Assembly (NCBI GenBank): GCA_041940025.1
Contig: JBGTSY010000003.1
Coordinates: 124,001-188,000 of the forward strand
Reading direction: 5' to 3'
Length of the DNA: 64,000 nucleotides
Source of the DNA: UBA5859 sp041940025
Lineage (GTDB): Bacteria; Pseudomonadota; Gammaproteobacteria; UBA5859
The translations under genes and the position numbers were made by a program. How positions within the stretch are numbered: position 1 is the first letter of the stretch; the number at the start of each line of letters is the position of its first letter. The notes beneath the pieces were generated by a model. The model was not told the DNA's origin. It was given only the letters and a program-made list of their open reading frames with translations, and searched no databases. Shown piece after piece: positions 26,278 to 34,862 of this stretch.

Positions 26278-26709
26278 TTAGCCACATTCATTTTTAGCTT
26301 GCTGCCATTCCCGTGCCCAGCCTGCAGCACTACATTGGTGAAGATCTAATTTTTTAATTGCCATATTTGACTCCATACGTACGAAGCGACGATAAAATTT
26401 TTCGTTTGCCAGACTCAACGACTGGCCGGGATTCATATCTAACCAGCGCGCAAGATTGATGCATGCAAACAGAAGATCACCTAACTCTTCCAGAATTCGT
26501 GCCCGATTTTGCTCCTCGAACAAAGCTTGATTTAATTCTGCTAACTCCTCAGTAATTTTGTCTACTATGTCTTCTGTGTGTTGCCAATCAAAATTAACTT
26601 TCGCAGCCGCTGCCTGTAACGCCACCGCCTTATGCAGGGGATCAGTAATTTGAACACAGCCCGCCAATATAGATAACTCTCCCTCTTTTGATACCTGTTG
26701 TTCTTCCAC
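26278..26709 (-). CDS. MazG-like nucleoside triphosphate pyrophosphohydrolase, single domain
   Basis: A 143-residue protein equal to the C-terminal half of MazG. After a poor N-terminus it reads HKAVALQAAAAKVNFDWQ, then EELAELNQAL and EELGDLLFACINLARWL, the ExxE...ExxD metal-binding pattern of the all-alpha NTP pyrophosphatases, and ANEKFYRRFVRME. E. coli MazG has about 263 residues with two such domains. The sequence upstream of 26709 has no N-terminal MazG domain. In E. coli the C-terminal domain carries the activity, so this one may work. It could be a truncated gene or a natural short form. Confidence 0.82.
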   Translation of the reverse strand: MEEQQVSKEGELSILAGCVQITDPLHKAVALQAAAAKVNFDWQHTEDIVDKITEELAELNQALFEEQNRARILEELGDLLFACINLARWLDMNPGQSLSLANEKFYRRFVRMESNMAIKKLDLHQCSAAGWAREWQQAKNECG

Positions 26710-26834
26710 TGTTTGCTCCGATCATGATTATTATCTTATTGAAGAGTATAAGTATTTGTTTTTGATAGTCAGAATTCAATCTAAAAATTAACCAACCGCT
26801 AAATTTGTTGCTCTGCCGGCAGATAAAGAGATAG

Positions 26835-26855
26835 ATCGCAACCCACCGTTGCGAT
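26835..26855 (+). promoter_or_regulatory. perfect hairpin or operator upstream of the MSHA operon
   Basis: ATCGCAAC and GTTGCGAT are perfect 8-base inverted copies around CCACC. The element sits 31 bases before the first MSHA gene start (26887). It could be a hairpin in the leader RNA or a dimer-binding operator controlling pilus expression. No T run follows. Confidence 0.42.
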
Positions 26856-26886
26856 GCTTGACCGTGGCTTCAGACAAAGAGAAAAG

Positions 26887-27498
26887 ATGACACAACAGAT
26901 TAATTTAGCCCTATCGACCCTGCCCACAGGTCCGACATTTTCTGAAGGCCGGTTATTCGCCATCGCTTTTATTTGTATTTTTATCGTAATGAGCGGTATC
27001 TATTTTTTGGAACTACAAGATTCGTGGGATCTAGAGAGAAAACTAGAAACTAAACGTCAAGAACATGCTGTCCAGATTGCAAAAATCGACGATTCCACTT
27101 TGGCCACTGGGTTGTCGGCCGAAGAATTAGCGATCCTGATACGGCAGCGGGAAACCATGGTGCGCGATCGACGCAACCTAATCACTGAATTAGTAGGGGG
27201 CACGAACTTAGCGGCTCCAGGATTCTCACATTTTCTAGAAGGTCTGGCACGTTTCCCAATTTCTGATGTCTGGATCACTGCTTTCACCATCGGTGCAGAA
27301 AAGGGCAGCGCCATAGAGCTGATGGGTCAGGCCACACATGCAGAAGAAGTGGCAGAGTTCGTACGAGGATTATCGAAACAGGAGATATTTAAAGGCATGG
27401 AAGTGGCGACTCTGGAAATTGAAGAGCATAACCAATCGCCCAGAGTCTATTTTCGATTACTACTGGCCGAAGGTAGACTGACACAGGAGAACCACTAA
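26887..27498 (+). CDS. PilN-like MSHA assembly protein
   Basis: A 203-residue inner membrane protein with one N-terminal helix (about 26-46), a coiled-coil region rich in charged residues, and a ferredoxin-like periplasmic domain (FLEGLARFPISDVWITAFTI, GQATHAEEVAEFVRGLS). This is the PilN type of type IV pilus inner membrane complex. ATG 26887 was chosen over the ATG at 26854 because MTQQINLA fits the MxQQINLL start common in PilN; the earlier start would fall in a hairpin. In other MSHA loci the PilM- and PilN-type genes are neighbours; here the PilM-like mshI is at the far end of the cluster. Confidence 0.85.
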   Translation: MTQQINLALSTLPTGPTFSEGRLFAIAFICIFIVMSGIYFLELQDSWDLERKLETKRQEHAVQIAKIDDSTLATGLSAEELAILIRQRETMVRDRRNLITELVGGTNLAAPGFSHFLEGLARFPISDVWITAFTIGAEKGSAIELMGQATHAEEVAEFVRGLSKQEIFKGMEVATLEIEEHNQSPRVYFRLLLAEGRLTQENH

Positions 27499-27501
27499 TC
27501 C

Positions 27502-28251
27502 ATGGATAAATGGCGTTTGATAGTACAACAACGTTGGCAAGGTTTAACGCCTTTTCAACGCGTGTTAGCTTCTTGCACCGCACTAGTGGCGATGTTTGCC
27601 GTTTGGGATCTCGGGTTGATGGGGCCATTAAAAGCCCGGCAGGACTCAATTCATGAGGCACATCTGAAGCTAGAACAACAATTACATGATCTTGCTGTGA
27701 GCGCCATCGCTGGGGAAGAAGCGAAAAAAAACAATCCGTTGATCCAAGCCAATCAAAGAGCAGCAAATCTTAAAATCGAACTGGACAAACTGGATGCAGC
27801 GATTGATGAAAAACTTCGCCACTTTTTAAAACCGGACCAGTTTGCAGATATCCTGCAACAGATGTTAGTCAATAGTAGCGACTTGTCTCTCGTTAGTCTG
27901 CACACCAAGATCCCAGAGCCACTCAACCAGCCTTTGTTAGAAAAAGAAAACAGACGATCTGTGGATCTTTTTCAGCAATCCCTGGCAGCCAAGTTGATAG
28001 AGCAGCAACGCGCTATTGAAGGCGGAGAAATCGACCAACCGTTAGTCAATAGCCAGATCCGTCAAACCGACGTGGTCTATCGATACCCCCTAGCTATCAC
28101 CTTTTCCGGTGATTACTTCGATACCTTGTCGTACTTAAAAAAATTGGAATCCATGCCGTGGCGTCCAGTGTGGGAACTCCTTGAGTATGAAGTTACTGAC
28201 TACCCCCAGGCTAAAGTGACACTACAAATCTATACGCTGAGTCGGGGTTAA
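27502..28251 (+). CDS. mshJ: MSHA biogenesis protein MshJ (PilO-like)
   Basis: A 249-residue protein with one membrane helix (about 23-43), a coiled coil, and a periplasmic domain ending in the ferredoxin-like fold (ITFSGDYFDTLSYLKKLESM, WRPVWELLEYEV). This is the PilO-type partner of PilN in the MSHA inner membrane complex. Three bases separate it from the PilN-like gene and four from mshK. The order PilN-MshJ-MshK-MshL is the standard one. Confidence 0.87.
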   Translation: MDKWRLIVQQRWQGLTPFQRVLASCTALVAMFAVWDLGLMGPLKARQDSIHEAHLKLEQQLHDLAVSAIAGEEAKKNNPLIQANQRAANLKIELDKLDAAIDEKLRHFLKPDQFADILQQMLVNSSDLSLVSLHTKIPEPLNQPLLEKENRRSVDLFQQSLAAKLIEQQRAIEGGEIDQPLVNSQIRQTDVVYRYPLAITFSGDYFDTLSYLKKLESMPWRPVWELLEYEVTDYPQAKVTLQIYTLSRG

Positions 28252-28255
28252 TTCG

Positions 28256-28678
28256 ATGTTTTTATTTAATTCCCACCCCCCACTAAAGTGCACAGTCAAA
28301 CGCTACCGTAGTGCAGTGATGGCGTTGATCCTGGTCACTCCAGTACTGAGTGTTACCAAAGCATCAGAGCCCGCCATTAAAGAGACGCGGCCAGTGATCT
28401 TAGACGATCCAACAAAACCGCCTCAACTTAGAACCAAAGCGCCGGTGCAAAAAAAGCGTCGATTAGAATTTTATCACTGGAACGTGGCATCCACTTTGGT
28501 CTCCCCCTCTCGCCGAGCAGCGGTGATAAATGGCCAATATGTTGCCGAAGGCAATGCCTACCAACAGGTTCGACTGTTAGAAGTGACCCCGATGTATTTA
28601 ACTTTAGAATATGAGGGTAAAACCTATCAGTTGAACTTAAATAAAAAACGCGTGTTAAATGAAACTGGGGACCCTTAA
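28256..28678 (+). CDS. mshK: MSHA biogenesis protein MshK (PilP-like)
   Basis: A 140-residue protein with an N-terminal membrane or signal segment (about 20-36), then DDPTKPP at about 50 and a small beta domain that includes AVINGQYVAEGNAYQQVRLLEV. The D-P-x-x-P motif followed by one compact domain is typical of MshK, which resembles GspC/PilP proteins that link the inner membrane complex to the secretin. Assignment rests on this motif and on its place between mshJ and mshL. The next ATG inside (28319) would give a shorter signal and cannot be ruled out. Confidence 0.8.
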   Translation: MFLFNSHPPLKCTVKRYRSAVMALILVTPVLSVTKASEPAIKETRPVILDDPTKPPQLRTKAPVQKKRRLEFYHWNVASTLVSPSRRAAVINGQYVAEGNAYQQVRLLEVTPMYLTLEYEGKTYQLNLNKKRVLNETGDP

Positions 28679-28682
28679 CAAG

Positions 28683-30440
28683 ATGATCTTGATACGACAC
28701 ACCTTAAGATTATTATTGGCGCTAAGCTGTCTACTCCTCAATGCTTGTGCGCTCATGCAGGAACGGTTGTCCAACGACAACACCATCGAATCAATGCAAG
28801 AGCAGATTAATTCAGCGGTTTCCGCATCTCAAGACTATACTCCCAGCCCCGGCACCCCCCCTCCAGAAGTAGCGGCGGCATTACTGCCACCGATGAGCAT
28901 GCACAAGACACCTCTCCCCTTTGGTTCACAAGAGGCGCGCTTCGACGTACAGGTAAATCGACTCGCTGCCCGACAGTTTTTCATGAGCCTAGTGAACGGC
29001 ACACCGCAGAATATGGTGGTACATAATCAGGTGAAAGGAAACATTTCTCTAACGCTTAAAAATGTCTCTTTAGACGAAATCATGAATACGGTACGTAACA
29101 TCTATGGTTATGAATATATCAAAACCAGTAATGGCTATGAAGTGCTGCCGCGCACCCTCCGTACGGAGATCTTTCATGTCAATTACCTAGCATTACAACG
29201 ACGCGGCCAGTCCCAAACCAACATACGTTCCGGTGAAGTTGGCGCCACCAACACTTCATCTGGTTCCGACAACCAAGATAGCTCTAATAGTCGCTCTGAC
29301 TCAGATCCAAACAGTCGATCGGGCAATAGAGGCATCGGTAGTAGCCAAGTCACCACCGATTCTGATTCCAACTTCTGGCAAGAGCTAACTGACGCGTTGA
29401 ATCTCATCATTGGTGATCAAGAGGGCAGACAAGTGGTGGTGACACCGCACGCAGGTGTGGTGGTGATAAAAGCGTTTCCTGATGAATTAAGACGTGTGCG
29501 AACTTTCTTAAACAAGACGCAAGATGCAATAGGCCGCCAGGTGATACTGGAAGCGAAAATATTGGAAGTTGAGTTGAATGAAAATTTTCAATCCGGAATT
29601 AATTGGGCAACATTGGCAGACAATGCGGCAATCCTGGCGAGCCAAACCGGGGGCGGCAGCGCGTTTAAAAATAGCCTATCAGATATTGCGGGGCAAACCG
29701 GCAATCTGAACCCAGGCCGTTTTTCGCCCATTGACAGCACACTGGCCAGTGCCTTTGGTGGCATCTTTAGCTTGGGTGTCAAACTCGATGATTTTTCGGC
29801 TTTTATTGAACTGTTGCAAACTCAGGGCAAAGTGCATGTGCTCTCCAGCCCCAGAGTCTCGACGGTAAATAACCAAAAGGCTGTGATAAAAGTGGGATCA
29901 GATGAATTTTTTGTCACTGACTTTAGTAGCCAAACGGATACAGCCAACGAAACTACCAATAACACAGTGGATGTGGAGCTGACTCCATTCTTCTCTGGTG
30001 TAGCTCTGGACGTGATTCCACAAATTGACGAACATGAAGCAGTCACCCTACATATTCATCCAGTCATTAGTGAGGTGAAAGAAGAAGTTAAGAACATCAA
30101 TATTTCCAATGAAACTGCAGTCAGCGTACCGCTGGCAAAAAGTAAAATACGCGAATCAGATTCCATTGTCCGAGCAAAGAGCGGTCAAGTCGTGGTGATC
30201 GGTGGGCTGATGCAAAATAGCAGCGTCACACTAGATGCCGGCATACCGGGCTTGAGCCAGATTCCGCTACTCGGGCGCTTATTTAGTCATCAGAATAAAT
30301 CATACAAAAAGAGTGAGTTAGTCATCCTTTTGAAACCATTGGTGGTGAATAGCCATCAAATCTGGACTCACAACTTAAACCAATCTGCCGAAAGATTAAC
30401 TGACGTCAATCGTGTTCAGCGCATTCAGGGTGCGCTTTAA
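28683..30440 (+). CDS. mshL: MSHA secretin MshL, outer membrane lipoprotein
   Basis: MshL forms the outer membrane pore for the pilus. Starting at ATG 28683 gives a clean lipoprotein signal with Cys22 (LLLNAC); the ATG at 28659, inside mshK, would add eight residues. An N0/STN-like domain follows (about 80-165), then a low-complexity Ser/Asp/Asn linker (about 180-230), an N1-like domain, and the secretin domain from about 310 with VHVLSSPRVSTVNNQKAVIKVG and a C-terminal VVVIGGLMQ...IPLLGRLFSHQNK stretch. About 585 residues, within the family range. Confidence 0.92.
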   Translation: MILIRHTLRLLLALSCLLLNACALMQERLSNDNTIESMQEQINSAVSASQDYTPSPGTPPPEVAAALLPPMSMHKTPLPFGSQEARFDVQVNRLAARQFFMSLVNGTPQNMVVHNQVKGNISLTLKNVSLDEIMNTVRNIYGYEYIKTSNGYEVLPRTLRTEIFHVNYLALQRRGQSQTNIRSGEVGATNTSSGSDNQDSSNSRSDSDPNSRSGNRGIGSSQVTTDSDSNFWQELTDALNLIIGDQEGRQVVVTPHAGVVVIKAFPDELRRVRTFLNKTQDAIGRQVILEAKILEVELNENFQSGINWATLADNAAILASQTGGGSAFKNSLSDIAGQTGNLNPGRFSPIDSTLASAFGGIFSLGVKLDDFSAFIELLQTQGKVHVLSSPRVSTVNNQKAVIKVGSDEFFVTDFSSQTDTANETTNNTVDVELTPFFSGVALDVIPQIDEHEAVTLHIHPVISEVKEEVKNINISNETAVSVPLAKSKIRESDSIVRAKSGQVVVIGGLMQNSSVTLDAGIPGLSQIPLLGRLFSHQNKSYKKSELVILLKPLVVNSHQIWTHNLNQSAERLTDVNRVQRIQGAL

Positions 30441-30462
30441 ATAGTTAACTAACGGAAAAAAA

Positions 30463-31359
30463 ATGTACTCAGAACATTTCGGTATCAAGGAAGCGCCGTT
30501 TTCTCTGACGCCCAACACCAAATACTTCTTTTGCCAGGGTCAATACCGGGACGCTTATAACGTTCTGCTGGTCAGTCTGAGAACTGGCGAAGGGTTCGTA
30601 AAAATTACCGGTGAAGTCGGATCTGGAAAAACGTTACTTTGCCGTAAGGTGCTCAACTCGTTGGGTCCTAATCACGTGTCGGCTTTTATCCCCAACCCCT
30701 ATCTCACCCCCGCGGCTTTGCATATTGCGCTGGCAGAAGAGTTAGGGATCCCCTGTGATCGATTTATGGATAGCAACAAGCTACTTAACATCATTACAAA
30801 AAAGCTCATTGATCTTAACCGCAGTGGTCAGCGAATTATCATCTTTCTGGATGAAGCCCAGGCACTACCCGCTGAAAGCTTAGAAGCACTGCGTTTACTC
30901 ACCAATTTAGAGACTGAAACTTACAAGTTATTGCAAGTCGTGATGTTCGGGCAACCAGAACTGGATCAACGTCTCGCCACGCCAGGAACCAGACAATTGA
31001 TACAACGCATCGCGTTCTCCTACCAACTTAATTTGCTGACTTTTACAGAAGTTGAAGCCTATATTAACTATCGATTAAAGATATCTGGATACGCCGGAGA
31101 GACTTTATTTTCACCTACTGCACTGAAAACGATTTATCGCTATACAAAAGGCACACCCAGGCTAATTAATATCCTGTGTCACAAAGCAATGCTAAGTGCA
31201 TTTGGCGCCAACGAACAACGAATTAATAAAAACCATGTGCTTCTGGCGGCAAATGATACTGAAAGCCTGAACTCGCAAAAAAAACTGCGCAGACTTAAAG
31301 GATGGTTCAATCAGGTTAGACCGTTTTATAAATCAGCTCCGGTTCAGGATTCTCCCTAA
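30463..31359 (+). CDS. mshM: MSHA biogenesis AAA ATPase MshM (GspA/ExeA-like)
   Basis: A 298-residue AAA protein. Walker A is GEVGSGKT at 50-57, Walker B is IIIFLDEAQAL, and the N-terminal YSEHFGIKEAPFSLTPN is the mark of the ExeA/GspA family. In type II secretion the relative ExeA helps place the secretin through the peptidoglycan; MshM is thought to act likewise for the MSHA pilus. It is followed directly by mshN with no gap. Confidence 0.92.
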   Translation: MYSEHFGIKEAPFSLTPNTKYFFCQGQYRDAYNVLLVSLRTGEGFVKITGEVGSGKTLLCRKVLNSLGPNHVSAFIPNPYLTPAALHIALAEELGIPCDRFMDSNKLLNIITKKLIDLNRSGQRIIIFLDEAQALPAESLEALRLLTNLETETYKLLQVVMFGQPELDQRLATPGTRQLIQRIAFSYQLNLLTFTEVEAYINYRLKISGYAGETLFSPTALKTIYRYTKGTPRLINILCHKAMLSAFGANEQRINKNHVLLAANDTESLNSQKKLRRLKGWFNQVRPFYKSAPVQDSP

Positions 31360-33126
31360 ATGAGTTTAATCAATCAAGTACTCAAGGGGTTAGAATCCCG
31401 TAAAGAAGCGCTACCGACATCCGGACCCACTGAGGATTTACAATGGGTCAATCAGGAAGAACCTAAAACCAATTATCTATTAATCGGCGGTCTAGTAGTC
31501 GGATTTCTAACTTTATCCGCAGGAAGTCTGCTGGGGATCCAATGGTTGTACGATCATGCGGTAATTCCATCACCTTCCGCTGACGTCGACACACAGCTTA
31601 TTGCGGGAAGTGATGAAAACAACTCTGATAATCTGACAGCACTCAGCCAAGTGGAATTACCTGAGTTACTTCCCTCTTCATCTGTCGACATGCAAGAATT
31701 ATCGGATAGCTCTATTCTGCAGGAATCACTGGAAACGGAGATCGTGCTCTCCCCCTCACAGTCTGACGTCGAACCACTAGTATTGGGGCAACATAGTTCT
31801 AAGGTGGACACTTTTGAGCCACCCGCCGAAGCACTGCTTAACAGTCTTCCTAGTGGCACAAATCGAATTCATGAGTTTCGTTTTTCCAATACGGAAACAG
31901 AAGCACGTTTAGTATTTGAGCTAGACCATACGTTAGCACACGAACTTCAAGTGGATGAGAAGCTACAAACACATCATCTCTATTTGCCCAATGTTTATCT
32001 ACCCGAAAACCAACAAAAGGTGATCACTGAACAGGCACTAATTAGATCACTTCAGTATGGGGGTACAGAACAGGATTTGGAACTCATCATTGACACTCGA
32101 ATCCCAACCACCATTTACAGCTATTTTCTGGCACCCGATGATCGCTATCCGCGACATAGATTGGTACTCGATCTAATGGCTCGATCCGCCCCTATAAGAC
32201 ACGCACCCGATGCCAGTTCATTTAGTGTAAAAAGAACAGCCTTAAGTGAGCAAACCGCCAAGGTGCTCCCTTCTTCAACAACGGCGCTATCCGAGAAAAT
32301 TGAAAACAATGAGAGAGTCCCAAAAAAACGGCGTGACGTGTCGCCAGCGGTGGTGCCGGAACCTGTATTTACCGCCACCGCTAAAGAGGCGACTCAATCA
32401 ACCGCGGCCAAAAGTAATTTGGTACCACAACACGCCAAGGCAGCTGAGAAAAAATCCACCCAGGTTTCAGAACAGACCAGTCACCAGGCAAACATTCACA
32501 AGAACCCACCACCGCTTCGTACGGCTAATCGCATCCCGCGAAAATTGACGCCGACCGAAGTCGCTGATCGTCACTATTACCAAGCTTTAAAACTAATCGA
32601 ACAGAAGCAAGACAATGAAGCATACAAAATGCTGATAAATGCGCTTGAACATGCGCCAGATCATATTGCCGCCAGAGAACGGCTGTTAGATCTGCTCATG
32701 CGCACTGGTCGCATTAGCGAAGCTGAAAATGGCTTACGAGAAGCATTAAGAATGCACCCCAAACAGAGTTCGTTTGCCAAACTATATGCACGCATTTTGG
32801 TTGAACGCAATAACATCGGCGGCGCCATCTATATTTTGGAAGATGCAAAACCGGCCCTAGCTGATGATCCAGAGTATCACGCTTTTCTTGCCGCTATGTA
32901 TCAACGACAAGGCGATCATGAAAAGGCTGTGGAACTATACCAATCAGTAGTCACAGAACATCCCTTTAGTGGTGTCTGGTGGATGGGACTGGCTATTTCC
33001 CAGGAACATACGCGAGATTTTGCCTCCGCCATAGAGAATTACAAGCAAGCACTGTTTCGTGAAGGACTGAGTCCAGAACTCATCTCTTATATCCAATTTC
33101 GTTTAAAACAACTGCAATTGAACTAA
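31360..33126 (+). CDS. mshN: MSHA biogenesis TPR protein MshN
   Basis: A 588-residue protein whose start, MSLINQVLKGLESRK, is typical of MshN. One membrane helix (about 39-62) is followed by a long region rich in Ser, Pro, Glu and Lys, with an AMIN-like segment (HEFRFSNTETEARLVFELD, about 165-270). The C-terminal 180 residues form TPR repeats (DRHYYQALKLIEQKQDNEAY onward). Some MshN proteins are shorter; the extra AMIN-like part may bind peptidoglycan, which is inference. The partner GspB/ExeB role to mshM is known by family. Confidence 0.85.
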   Translation: MSLINQVLKGLESRKEALPTSGPTEDLQWVNQEEPKTNYLLIGGLVVGFLTLSAGSLLGIQWLYDHAVIPSPSADVDTQLIAGSDENNSDNLTALSQVELPELLPSSSVDMQELSDSSILQESLETEIVLSPSQSDVEPLVLGQHSSKVDTFEPPAEALLNSLPSGTNRIHEFRFSNTETEARLVFELDHTLAHELQVDEKLQTHHLYLPNVYLPENQQKVITEQALIRSLQYGGTEQDLELIIDTRIPTTIYSYFLAPDDRYPRHRLVLDLMARSAPIRHAPDASSFSVKRTALSEQTAKVLPSSTTALSEKIENNERVPKKRRDVSPAVVPEPVFTATAKEATQSTAAKSNLVPQHAKAAEKKSTQVSEQTSHQANIHKNPPPLRTANRIPRKLTPTEVADRHYYQALKLIEQKQDNEAYKMLINALEHAPDHIAARERLLDLLMRTGRISEAENGLREALRMHPKQSSFAKLYARILVERNNIGGAIYILEDAKPALADDPEYHAFLAAMYQRQGDHEKAVELYQSVVTEHPFSGVWWMGLAISQEHTRDFASAIENYKQALFREGLSPELISYIQFRLKQLQLN

Positions 33127-33137
33127 CTTGATGCAGG

Positions 33138-34862
33138 ATGCAAACTGCCATGAATTCCCCATCAAGCAGCGCTAGAAAAAAAATCAGATTAGGTGATCTG
33201 CTGGTAGAGCACGGCATTATTGACGATGTTCAATTACGCAGAGCACTAGCGAGTCAGAAGCAAAATGGTAAGAAACTCGGTCATATTTTGATTGAGAATG
33301 GTTTCACTAGCGAGGGGGAAATTCTGACTCTGTTGTCAAAACAGTTAGGCATGCCGCTTATTGATCTATCCAACTATCACTTTAACCCGGCCGTGATTAA
33401 ATTGTTACCGGAAACTTATGCTCGTCGCTACAGAGCCATCGCTTTGGAAAAATCTGAAAAGGGGATCCTAGTAGGATTCTCAGATCCAACTGATATTTTT
33501 GGATTCGATCAATTAGTGCGATTGCTGAGCCAACCGGTACAGCCAGCAATCGTGCGAGAATCGGAACTACTGGCAGCCATTAATAAAATATACAGAAATC
33601 CTGCAAATCTGAGTCAAACCGCAGGAGAGCTGGGACAAGATGTGGCACGTGATACAACCGAAACCTCTGAAGAGACGCCACAAGCAGATGCCGAAGCACC
33701 GGTGGCGCGCTTTATTCAAACCCTATTTGAGAGTGCCATCCAAAATCGCGCTTCTGATATACACATTGAGCCTGAAGAAAATATTATTCGTGTCAGGCAG
33801 CGCATTGACGGACGATTGAAAGAGGAGATTGTCAACCAGAAGAATATCGCCTCTGCCATCACCTCAAAATTTAAAATCATGGCAGGACTGGATATTTCAG
33901 AAAAGAGATTGCCCCAGGATGGTCGATTCAACTATGACATACATGGGCATAAACTGGATGTACGGATCTCAACCATGCCTTCACAATTTGGTGAAGTGAT
34001 AGTTCTACGATTGTTAGATCGTACTGAAGGCATTCCGGACTTAGCTCAAGTTGGGATGAGTGAGTCCTTACGAGGCCGATTTAAGCAGTTCATCTCCAGG
34101 CCAAATGGTTTGGTGTTGGTCACCGGACCTACCGGTAGCGGAAAAACCACCACGCTCTATGCCGCATTACAACAGATCAATACACCTGATATTAAGATCA
34201 TTACAGTAGAAGATCCCGTTGAATATAGACTTGAACGAGTCAACCAAATCCAAGTCAATAGCCGCATTGATCTGACCTTTGCCCGTGTGTTGCGCTCTGC
34301 TTTACGCCAAGATCCCGATGTTATTTTAGTGGGCGAGATCAGAGATGGTGAAACCGCAGAGATTGCCCTACGAGCTGCCTTGACCGGCCACTTGGTTTTT
34401 TCCACGCTGCATACCAATGACGCTATCTCTACAGCTATTCGTCTGGTGGATATGGGTGTCGAGCCCTATCTTGTTGCCGCAGCAGTGAATGTGATTGTGG
34501 CGCAGCGGTTAATACGCACCAATTGCGAGAAATGTGCCCTACCAACCGCCCTCGAACCTCATCAAGTGACCTGGCTAACTGCTACCTATGGGGAAGAAGC
34601 TGTTCACCATTCTTATTATAAGGGAGCAGGATGCGATCGGTGTAACCGTACTGGTTACTATAAAAGAAAACCCATATTTGAACTGTTAGAGCTAACCAAC
34701 GAACTGACAGAGTTACTACGAGAATCTCGTTACCAAGCCTTCGCTGAATTTGCCAAACAGCATCCACGATATGTCTCAATGGCAACAGCAGGATTGGAAA
34801 TGGCCAAAAATGGTAGCATTAGTATTGAAGAGTTGATGCAACTAATTGGTTGGAATGACTAA
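33138..34862 (+). CDS. mshE: MSHA pilus extension ATPase MshE
   Basis: The GspE/PilB-type ATPase that powers pilus assembly, 574 residues. The N-terminal MshEN domain (IRLGDLLVEHGIIDDVQLRR..KKLGHILIENGFTSE, about 17-66) is the type shown in Vibrio MshE to bind c-di-GMP, so pilus assembly here is probably c-di-GMP-controlled. Walker A is GPTGSGKTTT from Gly330, the Asp box and Walker B lie after it, and four cysteines (NCEKC, GCDRC) near 460-500 form the zinc site. ATG 33138 and ATG 33150 are both possible. The stop overlaps the mshG start (TAATG). Confidence 0.94.
   Translation: MQTAMNSPSSSARKKIRLGDLLVEHGIIDDVQLRRALASQKQNGKKLGHILIENGFTSEGEILTLLSKQLGMPLIDLSNYHFNPAVIKLLPETYARRYRAIALEKSEKGILVGFSDPTDIFGFDQLVRLLSQPVQPAIVRESELLAAINKIYRNPANLSQTAGELGQDVARDTTETSEETPQADAEAPVARFIQTLFESAIQNRASDIHIEPEENIIRVRQRIDGRLKEEIVNQKNIASAITSKFKIMAGLDISEKRLPQDGRFNYDIHGHKLDVRISTMPSQFGEVIVLRLLDRTEGIPDLAQVGMSESLRGRFKQFISRPNGLVLVTGPTGSGKTTTLYAALQQINTPDIKIITVEDPVEYRLERVNQIQVNSRIDLTFARVLRSALRQDPDVILVGEIRDGETAEIALRAALTGHLVFSTLHTNDAISTAIRLVDMGVEPYLVAAAVNVIVAQRLIRTNCEKCALPTALEPHQVTWLTATYGEEAVHHSYYKGAGCDRCNRTGYYKRKPIFELLELTNELTELLRESRYQAFAEFAKQHPRYVSMATAGLEMAKNGSISIEELMQLIGWND

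Noticed and set aside
26137..26349. Open frame of 70 residues between ybbP and mazG
   Set aside because: Codon use looks plausible for the first 50 residues, but no family is recognisable, no ribosome site is clear, and its end lies antisense to the mazG coding region.
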